Positions 25,353 through 36,355 of a DNA stretch of 64,000 bases are shown here, piece after piece. The notes beneath the pieces are model-generated. The model was given only the letters and a program-made list of their open reading frames with translations, did no database searches and was not told where the DNA came from. The translations under genes and the position numbers were made by a program. Positions within the stretch are counted from its first letter, which is position 1; each line of letters starts with the position of its first letter. Source of the stretch: Todiramphus chloris collaris (lineage: Eukaryota; Chordata; Aves; Coraciiformes; Alcedinidae); NCBI GenBank assembly GCA_025345505.1, contig JANVCC010000041.1, positions 202,421-266,420 of the forward strand, written 5' to 3'.

Positions 25353-25523
25353 TGTTGTAGGACTTTAGCCAGTCACCCTAGGAGATGGGTGATCACTGAC
25401 CAATGGCCCTGTGGGCCTAGAGTATATAAAACAGGGTTAGAAATTAATAAAGTTGCTTCTTGGCCTTCTCTTGCTGAATTTGTGTGTTGCTGCATCTCTC
25501 TGCTCCCAGTATAAACAGCGACA
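25353..25523 (+). mobile_element. Solo-LTR-like element of an endogenous retrovirus
   Basis: The stretch has the layout of a short retroviral LTR. It starts with TG (TGTTGTAGGACTTTAG), carries CCAATGG at 25400 as a CCAAT-box candidate, a TATA box GTATATAAAA at 25423, a polyadenylation signal AATAAA at 25446-25451, a T/C-rich stretch, and ends in ACA (CAGCGACA). No gag, pol or env sequence flanks it, so it would be a solo LTR left by recombination. The flanks ATAGG and CAAGG agree at three of five bases and could be a decayed target-site duplication. The 5' edge could lie up to 100 bp further left. The family is not certain. Confidence 0.6.
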
Positions 25524-27129
25524 CAAGGATATCTCAAGGAAGTGGAAAACAGTTTAAACTTGTTTTGTGAAGAGTTAATAGTATTTTAGCCGTGCCTACT
25601 TTGCTATTACATTAGTAAAAAACCCCCAAATTATTGTTCTTGCTCAGTTGGGATGGTACCAAAAGTAGCTGCCATAAATCAGTAAGAGTGATTTAGGCTT
25701 GGCAACAGGAAAAGGCTTTTAACAGTAAGGCAAATTAAGTTCTGGAATAGATAGACTAGGGAAATTTTGATGTCTTCACCACAAGGAAATTTTAAAGAAT
25801 ATATGAGGCAAATATCACGAGAAATTTAGACACAGTTAATCTGGCATTTGGAATACACCTGGCTACATAATTTATAATCCTTTGTCAGTTTTACTCTACA
25901 CTCGGTCAAATCATATTACTTAGTCTACTGCTGAGGAACTGGCAGGATACAAATCTCCTCTACCTTTTCTAAAACATATATTCCTATACACTTATAGAGG
26001 GAGTATGGAGGGGAGTTTCCCAGGGTATTGCTATTTTCACATATACACATATATATATTTCCATATATATGGAAAGAGCAATATCATGACACAGTAATAT
26101 TTTTCTATGGAAATAGCAGCTGCTTTTACCTACAAGAAGAATGTTTAGTGGGGCTTTCATGATGTACACATACATACCAGGGGCTTTTAATAACTAACAC
26201 AGTCACTGAATTTAAACAGTTTGGTTTATTTCAGCTATCAGACACAGCTTTCCTAGTTTCATCGTATTTCTTTACCTTTCACCTAAAGAAAAGGTGTCTC
26301 TTTTTGAAAACAGTAAACTATCAAAATTACTTTTACTTTTAAATTTCAGTAAAGACTTGAAAATTCACAGCTTTTGTAGTGGCTTAACCCTTATTGTGTA
26401 CAGAAGCTGCACACATGAAAATCTCCAGTAGCAGCAGGAAATTCACACACATGTTGAAGAGAAGATTAGAGAAATTTGCAGCTTTGTCACCGGTAGATTT
26501 GTAAAAAATAGAGATAATCTGAATTTTCACCACTTTAAATTGAATTCAGACTAGATCTGTCAGTAACACCTTCTAGAGAATTTCAGACTCTTCATTCACT
26601 AGGTACCTCAAATCACCTGAGCAGAACTGGCTTCACTTGATTCATGTCTGAGCAATGAAGTAAGGCAATTGTGAAATTCTGAATGAACAGACAGTGGAGT
26701 AAAACTGTAAAGGGAAAACACAAAATGTCACTTTGGTACCAAAAGTATGATCTAGACAGATTGTAGCCACTAATTTGAGAAGATTCACCTCCAAATACGC
26801 AATATCTACTACAGTCCCTTCAGCTGTGCTGTAACAATGTCCAGCAGTGAGCCAAGCATGGTCCTTCCTGGGAACAACCACACTTGTCTCAGCTCCTTTG
26901 TCCTTCAAGTGGGAGAGCTGGTTGCTAGGAGCTCCAAGTCCTTGGAGCTGAGCACAGGGTCTTCTCAGCACAGAGTTTACAACCTGCCTATGCTCTTCCC
27001 TCCACGAAAGGTCCTGTAGATGCACTCACTGCTTTGCCTTCTGACCTCACTGTGATGCTGCAGTACACTATATGGATATTAACTGTGTTTTCCAAGCTGT
27101 AGCCCAGGCTCTGAATATCTGGGTGCATA
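25524..27129. other. Unique AT-rich DNA
   Basis: Contains an alternating CATATATACACATATATATA stretch near 26040-26070 that can fold on itself. A 127-codon minus frame (26642-27025) has no recognised domain. Confidence 0.5.
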
Positions 27130-27302
27130 TCTTGAGGGAACTGAATGTCTCTGTTTCTATTCCTTTATCTTTTGCCAATAACAATACAGAGAGAGGTTAT
27201 CCACTTTATGGGATTGTTGTGAGACCAAAGTAATTGTTGTTGTGACTTTGTATGTGAATTGTATGTGACTTTGAAGAGGTAAATGGTAAGCATTATTATT
27301 TG
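27130..27302 (+). mobile_element. MIR-type CORE-SINE relic, core and 3' tail
   Basis: The sequence runs GAATGTCTCTG, TTCCTTTATCTTTTG, CCAATAACAATAC, then TTATGGGATTGTTGTGAG. It ends with GACTTTGAAGAGGTAAATGG and CATTATTATT. This is the order of the MIR 3' half: TCTCTGTGCCTCAGTTTCC, ATCTGTAAAATGGG, AATAATA, then CATAGGGTTGTTGTGAGG and a tail near AGCACTTTG-AAG and TATTATTATT. The GGGATTGTTGTGAG block is the clearest match. It is in plus orientation. Confidence 0.62.
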
Positions 27303-30300
27303 AGCATCACTCTTGAGCTACAAAAAGAACCCCTTCTGCAGTCAGGGTGCTCAAAAGAAGAGATAAATGCTGTGATGAAACAGAGGCCTTGAGCACAGAT
27401 GTGAAATTGCTCTTGAAATCCCTGTGATCTCTCCACCTGCACATCACTCTCCACCTGCTCCGCAGCCCCTGCTGTCACCAAAGAGAAAACATTTGGCTTT
27501 TCTGCCAGTGTAACAAAGTGAAACACTGTGCACTAAATATTCTCAGCCCCTTCTTTACACCTGTCCTTACCTTCTCTGATATATAGACTGTGTGAACCCC
27601 TGTGAGAACATATTTCTTGCCTCCTGAATAGGTGTTGTAAGAAATGCTATGGAATACATCACCTCATGGGAATCTGTGAGTGTTCTGGGTAAGTGCAAAG
27701 GGGGCAGCAACATCAACATTTCAATTATCACTGTGAAAGCAAAATGAATCTCTGTTTATTTTCATCAGGATTCAGATACAGTAGAAAGCAGATCTCCAGC
27801 AAATACTCTACATATGAAGTGGTCACTACTACCACAGGTGATTTACTCAGAGTTATTGAGTTGTGAGTTCATTTTAATCCGTCAGTAAGGACACATTAAG
27901 AAGGTAGTGACCAAAGAAACAGATACACAGCCATAAAACATGCATGGTTTCCTCGTGGAGTATGCTTGCTTGGTGTGAGATTGTGAAGGACAACAAACAC
28001 ATTGATATTTTGGCCAGATGCAATGCACAGTGAAGAGGCCACAGCCTTTCTTTGGCCAAGTACATCAAAAAGGAGAGTACTTTCTGTCAGAGCTATGGGG
28101 CAGTATTTTGTACTGACAGCGTGGGAACATGGCACCAGAGTCAGGGAAACAGATCCATGGCAAAGCGTTAATGCTGCCTGAGCTGGTGTACCATTAAACC
28201 ATGACCTCAGCTTTCTGCTTCTTATGAGGTTATAACTTGATTAGTCCTCCATCACCACAGAGCCTTTTAAGGTAGACAAGACTTTAATTGCTGATATAAA
28301 ACATTTGTATTTTCTCATCCTGCATGAAAGAAAACCAGAAGAAAACCACACAATTTTTTCTTCCTTTGTAAGTCATCATTTATAAGGGTTCATCTGGTTG
28401 CAATGAAATATATCTTCAGCTACTCTTTTAGGAGATAATAGATTAAGGTTCTTTCTAGCACTTAAAACTGTAAGATTAACTCAGTAATCTGGTTTCTTAT
28501 CTGGCTCCTACCTCCCACGCCTACCTCTTCTTGTACATGGGAGAAGTCAATAGCACTTAACTTCTCTAATTGAAATCAGCCTGCTGACTGAATCCATCCA
28601 TGGATACAGGAGCTGGACTGTAATAATCTGTTCTACAGAGAATTAATCTCCTGGGAGTGAGGCAGACCTAATTACCAACCTCAGTGAAAAGTCTGGATTT
28701 GCTATCGCTGCTTGTGGGCCCAGCTGGAGGAAAAGGCTCAGCATACCATTTAACTACTCTCTTCCTGAAATGCTTCAAACATGCCTAATATTGCATCTTG
28801 TGCAATTGGTTTTAGTGTCTCCAGTAACAGGGTAGAGTCTCTCTTTCAATGACACTTAACATTAAAAGAATCTGGGCCTCTCATCTGGCTCAGGGCAATG
28901 GTCTAAAAGTCTCTAGAACTTATGAGTCACCGCAGGCTTACGAATGGCATTTAGACCATGAGTTTTACAATTACAAGTCAGCATTTCTGTGGGCGACAGC
29001 TATTTTGCTAGAAAGAAAAGAAGAGTCGCTGCCAATGGTAAACTGGGAGCATAAACTGTTTCCCTTGCATGAATGGTGTATCAGCGTATCTTTTCAGCTT
29101 TGGTCAAGGGATGTATCCCACAGGATAAAAGATGGGGAGGCTACAGCCGGGACACAGTCAGCTGGGTTGTTTTCCATGAATGACTCACTTCTTCCTGAAT
29201 TTGCTTCCATGTTTTTCCGGAATAGGCTGTTAAGCACTGTCAAGATTAATTGTTAACATAAAAAATGAGCATCGAATCTGGTTTCCTATATATAAAATGA
29301 GAAGCCAAACGCAAAAGACAGTTTATGGCAGTCACTCCAGAATGTAAACTCACAGCTCTGATATCAGCTCCCCCACATCTTTTAGAAAGTATTGTCTTGA
29401 TGTAAAGAGGCCAAATTTGAATTTTAGAAGAAACTAGAATAAACTCAATGTCTTTTAAAGGTGCATTAATGATAACTATGACATCAAATGCGTCATATAT
29501 TACAGAAATATGGAATCCATGCAGGATTTATTTACTCTATGTGGACTTTGAGAACCGTATTGTTGAACACCTCATACAGTTTCAATATTATTGGCCTGAT
29601 CTCAGTTCAACAAGCTGTAGACACCTCATTTTGTAATGTTGTACAGTGGTTCAAAAGCAGTAGATGGAGGTGTCAGAGGAGCAGCACATCTGACCTTTCT
29701 CTTATTCCTTACCTGCGCTGAGTTTAGCTAGACTCTGGGAAGTTTCCTGTAGGAGAGGGATGTTTTATCCCAAGGTTCTGGGGTAAAGATACAATATAAA
29801 ATGAGTAGTTCTGTTGATCAGATGTTAATGAATCACTGGAGTCTGGCTGATGTTGCGCGGTGTGTGCAGTGGCAGGCAGAAACAATGACAGATGTCAGCT
29901 AAGAAATATACATCACGGATGTGTTCGTGCCAGTATAGATGAACCTCTTTTACTACTAGGCACTGCTGTATTGATGAACTGACGGCAACCAAAGCCAGCA
30001 TTTTGGAATGACATGATAATTCAGACCACATTTTCTGTGCCCTTTCCCCAGTTGCAGAGTTGCCCTCTATTCTCCCTTTGAGGTCCAAGATCTCACACAC
30101 CCCCTGTTAGAAACAGGAACTCTGTGTGAGTGGAAATCAGAGACTTGCGTCCTGCTGTGGCTATGCAGAGGCTTCAGTTGAAAGCAGGCAGCAGCAAGAT
30201 ACCTAATAGGAGGCAGCTTGCAAAGCAAGAAAAAAGGAAGTCGAAGGAAGAGAGTCTCAAGACCTCTTTAAGTAATTGGCTTAACTAATTATGGCTCCAT

Positions 30301-31045
30301 TAGCCAGAGGCACTAACTGAGCTTGAAAGCTAGAAACTCGTTAAGACTGCTGTGTACAGCCACTAATGCTACTGGAGTTCCTTCTCCAAGTTTTATTACA
30401 ATGACCACCTTGTGTGGGGTTAGTAATATTAGTTCCCTTAACGTGAACTGGCAAAACATCCACAGCACAAGGCAGTGATCCACAAATCAGACTAGTGTGT
30501 TCATTGCGTTGAGTTCAGAACCAGCAAACTTCACAGTAATACAACAGGCTTTGTTACTAGTAGTAAGTTTTTCCCTCCCCAATGCACATGTCTGTGAAAC
30601 CAGGCTTTTGTTTTCCCCTTAGTGTGCAAATAATCCTTTGCATCTATATTTTATTTAGTTTTACGTGGCTGTATGCAAATCAAACCCTAGCTACCTCAAA
30701 ATGCCAGCTCTCATTTTACAGTGTGCTCTCCCATGTGCATTTCTATGACTGCATGTATTAGATGGAAGTCATTGGTTTTAATATTTATCAATAGAAAGAA
30801 GACATTCTTTGTCACATGAGAAGGTCATAATTCATTCTGTATTGCTCTATTACCACGTCAACACTCAGGCATCTGAAATAAACTGCAAACTCCTTATTTA
30901 TGAACTCGGAGAGACTAACTTCCAATTTTAGGCTGGAGTGAGGAGCCTCGAGATTGTAAGACTTAGTATTAAATCCAGGATGAACCAAGACATCAGTTCT
31001 TTGACCAGTCTGGGAGCCCTAGTCCCTAAAACAGGACCTGTAGGG

Positions 31046-31071
31046 CTGAATGGGATGTGCTTCCCATTCAG
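31046..31071. repeat. Short perfect hairpin, 10-bp stem
   Basis: CTGAATGGGA (31046-31055) and TCCCATTCAG (31062-31071) are perfect complements with a 6-base spacer TGTGCT. No known element explains it. Confidence 0.65.
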
Positions 31072-31828
31072 AGCATCGTTGAAGGTGGTGAGATGGCAGA
31101 AGAAGGTAGCCCACAGGGTAGCAGTTGCTGGCTTACACACAGCTGATACAGCTCACTCAAGAAAAATACGAGAACTGAGACATAGGTCCATGACAGGACA
31201 TTTGCTTTTTTTAGATTAAAGGCATACTGCACAACAACAATGGTTCAGGTTTTACTCTGACTTAAGATGGTCTTATCTGGCTGAGTTAACTGAAAGTGCT
31301 TCATTTTATTCAGGCTGCCCTGATACCCCAGTTTCCTTCTCTTTATGCTAGTCCACATACATATTATTAATTTACAAAGATGTGGAAACACAGGCAGACA
31401 TGCTCCAAGATTACAACAGCGTCTTCAGTCTCTTTCTCTACAAACAGAGATGCTTCTCTGGACACATCCCTAATCTTTCCATGATGCAATTCAGATATCA
31501 TTAGCAAAATGATCCTTTAAAGCAAAAATGGATATTAGCTTGCTTCGTGTAAGAATATATTGTCCTAATAAACTGGTTTTAACCATGCTGTTAGACACAG
31601 TTGCAAGACAAGTGATAGAAATTAACTGGTAAAATTATCATTTATTTTCTCTGGCTTCAGGGGAAATTGCTTGTATGCTTTGGAAATAAAACCCTCAATG
31701 TGCTGAAACATGAACGTTACCCAGTCAGAGGAGACCAAGAGAACACATTAAGCTTTTATTGAAGCTTCTCTCTGTTGAAACACTTTTAGAACTTAAGTAA
31801 AATAATGGCATGTTGAAGTTTTTTGGCA

Positions 31829-31846
31829 AAAAAAAAAAAAAAAAAA
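31829..31846. repeat. Poly-A tract of about 18
   Basis: GGC is followed by an unbroken run of A, then GATAAAAAG. No retroposed gene body was recognised upstream within the surrounding unique DNA. Confidence 0.85.
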
Positions 31847-32483
31847 GATAAAAAGAGAAAATAATATGACTATGACTGAAATGAGGAGAGAACAGACAGA
31901 GTAGGTCTTTGGAGGATAACCATATTTGTGATGAAAGAAAAATTATGATCTATGATTTTCAGCTAAGCAGTACCTGAATTATCAGAGTTATTGATAAAAA
32001 ATATAATAAAAAAAACCCTCCAGTATTCAAGAACTATCTGAAAAGGAAATTAGAGCTCTTCTGGGGGAAAAAAAATAATACAGGCAATCCTTTACATCCT
32101 TTTAAAAACATATGTATATTAAAGTCTGATTTTATCAGAGTGAGGTAAATATTAGCTGAGATAGAATTGAAAGTATCAGCGTTACTGCTCAAGTATTAAA
32201 GACTAGTGGTAGATAAATTAATAAAATAATTACAAAGATGCAGAAACAGTGTAAGATTGAGAAGGACATGTGGATGTGGCTTATTTCTATTGGAGCCATT
32301 TCAATAATGGATTTTTGAGTTAAAAAAACCCTAAACCTAAAAAACATGCAGAGAACCCAATAAGATATAGATGTGGATTTTTATGAAGAAACAATAATAA
32401 TTGCTGTATGTTGACTCAGAAAGGATTATTTGATCCAAACACTTTGGCCAGTGCTTGCTTTCCCTAGAAAATTTTCCCCTCTC

Positions 32484-32508
32484 AGAACAAAACAAAACAA
32501 AACAAAAA
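32484..32508. repeat. (CAAAA)n short tandem repeat
   Basis: AACAAAACAAAACAAAACAA followed by AAAAGG is a pentanucleotide repeat of about four units. Its complement supplies the FLFCFVLFCS string of a minus-strand frame, which should not be read as a peptide. Confidence 0.8.
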
Positions 32509-34661
32509 AGGAATATTAAATTCAAACCCAATAAAACCAATATATTAAAAAAAAAGAAAAAGTTCTGAAATGAAAAATTAAAAGATGATAAAAATTACTG
32601 AATATAAATGAGCCATTATCTTGAAGGGCCTTCCTCTATCCTCTATTTCCACAGTTCATTTCTTCCCTTTTTTTGTGGCAGAAACCACTCACCATTTCCT
32701 AATTGCTTCAGTGACCTCCGGAAACTGCATTTTTTGTCAATTTATTATTCAGTGAAAACGTATCACTGAACTCTAATTATAAAAGCATTTATTAATGTCA
32801 GCTACTAATGCCACACATTTCACTGTTTCATTACATCATCCTAAACTGTAAGGCCTTTGTAGCAGAGACCATTTCTCAACACAGGGAGCTGAGCTCCCAA
32901 GAGCGCGATGGGAAACGGCCTCCAATCCTGGGGACCTTGTACAAGGCGGCACAAATGGGAGAAAGATTCTCACACCCTCACTCCCCTGTGGGATTCCTCC
33001 CTCAGCCTTGAAAGGGGCTCTGGTTGTGATTAAACCTTTCCACTATTTACTTCTTTCTGGTGTGTCCAGGAGAAGAATTGGGATAAAAGATTTAACTTTA
33101 CTCTTAGCATACTCTTACATAAGAACAAACTAATCTTTGCTTTGTTACCTTTGGTTTTCCTCATTGACTTTTTCTGACATATGGCTTGCTCATCCACCCT
33201 TCTCTCCAAAGCAGACAAACAGCCCCTTGCTGCTGCTTAAGCACCACTACAGTAGAATATTTTTAGGTAGCATTTAGAAAGCAGGCTTAACGGGAGCTGA
33301 GAAAGAAAGGAGAGAGCCCCCTCCTTCTCCACTCATCTCCCAGGGAGGGTGGGGCTGCATTTTATGTATTTTAAACAATCTATCTACAGCTGTGAAACTG
33401 GTGATAGAAATGCTTATCAAAGGGCCTTGGAAATGCTTGCAATTTGTGCAAGTCTCCCCAAGGAGAGGAGGGGGAGGAAGGAATTCCATGGTAATCCATG
33501 TTATAGAAAATGCTCAAATGTATGTAATGCTGATTATTACCACCTGCTCAGCCTCTTCTATGTTACAGCCCTCTTGGGAGAGGCGTACTTAAGGGTCTTG
33601 TCAAAAAATGTCAACTTTATTTTTTTCACCAGATGCAATAACTTTCCTTGAAGACCGCCTGCTTTGGATCCCACGTGAAAATACCATTAAGCCTTCATAG
33701 AAGGGGTTTGGGGTTAGCAAACGATATGGGGCTAGTTCATGGCTGTTGCAGATCTTTGAAGGACCCATGGCTTCCCCCTGCCCCTTACTGAAAAGGCAAG
33801 GCTGGGAGAAACACTGTTTATGTCATTCCTTCTTTATTAAATAAAATACAAATCGGAAACACTCGATTTGAGTGGCTATGATTTCTTTTAATTAGAACCC
33901 CGGAGCCATGTTCTTCCCAGTGGTTAACGCTGTTAGATAATCTTGAACAATGTGTGTGTGCACTACAAACCCAGCAATTCAACTGCTTTTTGACTATGGT
34001 TATGTGTCACAAAGGAGTTGACAGCGGGCATTAGGAGGTGCCTCCCGTGAGCCAGGAACAAGGATGTTACACGTTTGTACATAAAGAAGTTAGGCAAGGT
34101 TTTTCTGGCCTCAGTAGCTTGGAAACAAAGAGACTGTGTTACCAGGATTTCCGGCAGCTATGAAAAAATCCTTTCACCTTTGTGCTTAAAAATGATGCTG
34201 TCAGTGATATTCAGAGTGAAAACTTCTATCAAAATAGATTGTTTTCCTTGTTTTTTGGTTTGGTTTTTTTTTTTTTTGCTTGGTAGTTCCTTTTGCTTTC
34301 TGTAGCAGTTCAAGGCAAGAAAAATTGGAGAAGTAGGTTATGTCTATTTGAAGGGTTTCAAGTGCCAGCCAAATAATCTATCAGACAAGAGCATCTTTGG
34401 CGTTTGCATGTCTGTCCCTAGCACACCGCACGCTGTTGTTGATCCATGCTTCAGACTAGCCCCTTGCAAGGTTTCAGCTCTTTGGCTGGTTAATGTTTAA
34501 TGTTACACGCATTTAAAATGAGGGTCAGCGTGCGGTCACTGCTGGTAACTAACTAGGTTTTCTTCAGACTTGTGGGTTCGCAGTGGCAAGCTTTGAAAAG
34601 TCCCTGCCTTTGAGCCTGGAGGAGGCAACTGCAAGCGGAAGGCTGAGATCAATGTACCTGG

Positions 34662-34761
34662 AGGGCCCCACGCTCAGATCCTGACATTGATGGTGACTCT
34701 CCATGTGGCCTGAGGCAAATATCCCACCATCTCAGGCTCGTGCACATAAAAATCTGGCAAT
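34662..34761 (+). mobile_element. Possible MIR fragment
   Basis: CTCAGATCCTGACATTGATG, GTGACTCTCCATGTGGCCTG, AGGCAAATATCCCACCATCT and CTCAGGCTC appear in the order of the MIR middle section (TCCCAGCTCTGCCACT, GTGTGACCTTGGGCAAGTCA, CTTAACCTCT, GCCTCAG). No single block is long, so the call is tentative. Confidence 0.4.
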
Positions 34762-34935
34762 TTTTGTTTCTTTCATTTTGTATTTTTTTCCTGACAGTTG
34801 TATCATGAGCTTCTCAGGTCTCAGATGGAGACCATGAAGTTTGTTTTTACATCTTGTACACTGTTGTAGTAAAATAGCAAAGGGAAGGAGAGGAACTCAT
34901 AAGCTTGGAAGAAGTTAAACTCTTCCATCTGTAAG

Positions 34936-34947
34936 CAGCCAGGGGGC
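34936..34947 (+). promoter_or_regulatory. Weak CTCF-like motif
   Basis: CAGCCAGGGGGC matches 10 of 12 positions of the CTCF core CCASYAGRKGGC. The CCAGGGGGC part is intact, but two left positions differ. A chance match is possible. Confidence 0.2.
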
Positions 34948-36284
34948 TTTTTGGCTTTTTCTTCAGTCTTGAGGGCCAGTGTGACTTCTGTAAACCATAA
35001 AAAAGACTTGTTGAGAAAGTTATGATCTATCTTTTTGACAGATGGAGAGGAAGAAAAGTAATTTCTGCATGATTGAGATACATCTTGATTGAACCATAAT
35101 GGGAAGTACCTGATACTCAGTTAGTATGCTCATCTTTATGGCAGAAGATGGAAATAGAGTCTGTGGTGGGCTACTGGTCAATGATCCAGTAACAATAAAA
35201 AGGTATTCTGTATTATGTTCTGTGAAGTACTGAGAACCAGTGAAATCAGTTGAATTTGTGTGGGTAATTTTTAAAAGGTTTAAAGCTTTTGATCAACTGG
35301 GTTGTATTTAGAGCTTGGCAGAGTCCTTCCACATGTCTACAGGAGAACTTCATGTGAGTGAGTCTTCCAGAGCTAGCCACAAATGCTTGGAAGAAACTTC
35401 AATGAATAAATCCATTAGTTACTGCGTCATCACTCTGTACGCTTATTTCAAGGGTAATTGACATTTGACAATAAGTATTTCCTTTTCTATCAGGCATCCT
35501 GTAACCCTGGCACTTGCTGTATATGTTTCGTTAATAATTTTTTCCATTTCAGCCAACTGTCTACAGTGTTGCTGGATCCTTGTAGAAAGAAAAGAAGGTA
35601 AGAAGGAAAATCACTCTTCCTTCATACGCCACCAGATAAGCTACAAGAATGCTGATTTTCCTGGATACAAAATATAGTCAGCCTGCTGTAAGTGGACACT
35701 GGGTTGACTGTCAGGGGTTGGCTGTGCCCTCTGAGAAAGGAAGGGTGCAGTGTGTTGTTCAGCTGTTTGAAAGAAGTGGGGGAAATTTAATTCAATCCCT
35801 CCCATAGGACATTTCTGTGATCATCCCAAATGACTTATGGCTAAATTGCTGTGGGAATTACTGGAATTCCCAGCGAGGCTGGTGCCAAACTGTATATATT
35901 TGCTCCTCTTGATAATACAAGAAAAGAGATTTTCAACTTAGAATCCATCAGAAAAAGATTCTGTAATTTTGAGACAAATAAGAGAAAAACAGAAAACAGA
36001 TAACAAATGGAAGAAATCAGAGAGACATGTTCAGGCTGTTGCTGTATAACACAGCTCCAGATGATCAAGTCCAAGTCCATTTCAGTCAGTGTTGGAACTG
36101 GAGACCATTACACATAGGAAAGTTAACTTGACAAAAAAATGATCCTGTGGATATGGCATGACAGGAAATAAACGCTCGTAGTGTATGAACTCTTTGTTGG
36201 TGATCCAGGATACTTTCAGTGTTAGTCCATAGATGCCAAAATGAAGACTTTCTATATCTATAGAATTTCACTTTATTCACTGTA

Positions 36285-36355
36285 GAGGGATTGAGGAATG
36301 ATCTTGTGGTTAAAGTACCGACCTGGGACAGAGGAGATCTGGGCTGAAGCCAGAC
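36285..36355 (+). mobile_element. MIR tRNA-like head fragment
   Basis: GATCTTGTGGTTAAAGTACC, then GACCTGGGACAGAGGAGATC and TGGGCTGAAGCC, follow the 5' head of sauropsid MIR: a tRNA-derived TAGTGGTTAAAGCAC, then CTGGGAGTCAGGAGA and TCTGGGTTC. GTGGTTAAAG corresponds to the A-box and GGGCTGAAGCC to the decayed B-box. Only the head is kept. It is in plus orientation. Confidence 0.62.

Larger units (their letters stand above)
27303..34661. other. Unique DNA, no gene recognised
   Basis: Aside from the tracts at 31829 and 32484 and the hairpin at 31046, nothing is recognised. A 135-codon plus frame (28849-29256) has no known family. A palindrome GGGAGCTGAGCTCCC lies near 32885 in a short GC-richer patch. 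Confidence 0.5.

Noticed and set aside
26642..27025. 127-codon minus-strand frame containing a TAGHC string reminiscent of a trypsin active-site TAAHC
   Set aside because: The surrounding sequence lacks any other serine-protease feature, so the four-residue similarity is chance.
28849..29256. 135-codon plus-strand frame
   Set aside because: No family recognised and no supporting signals.
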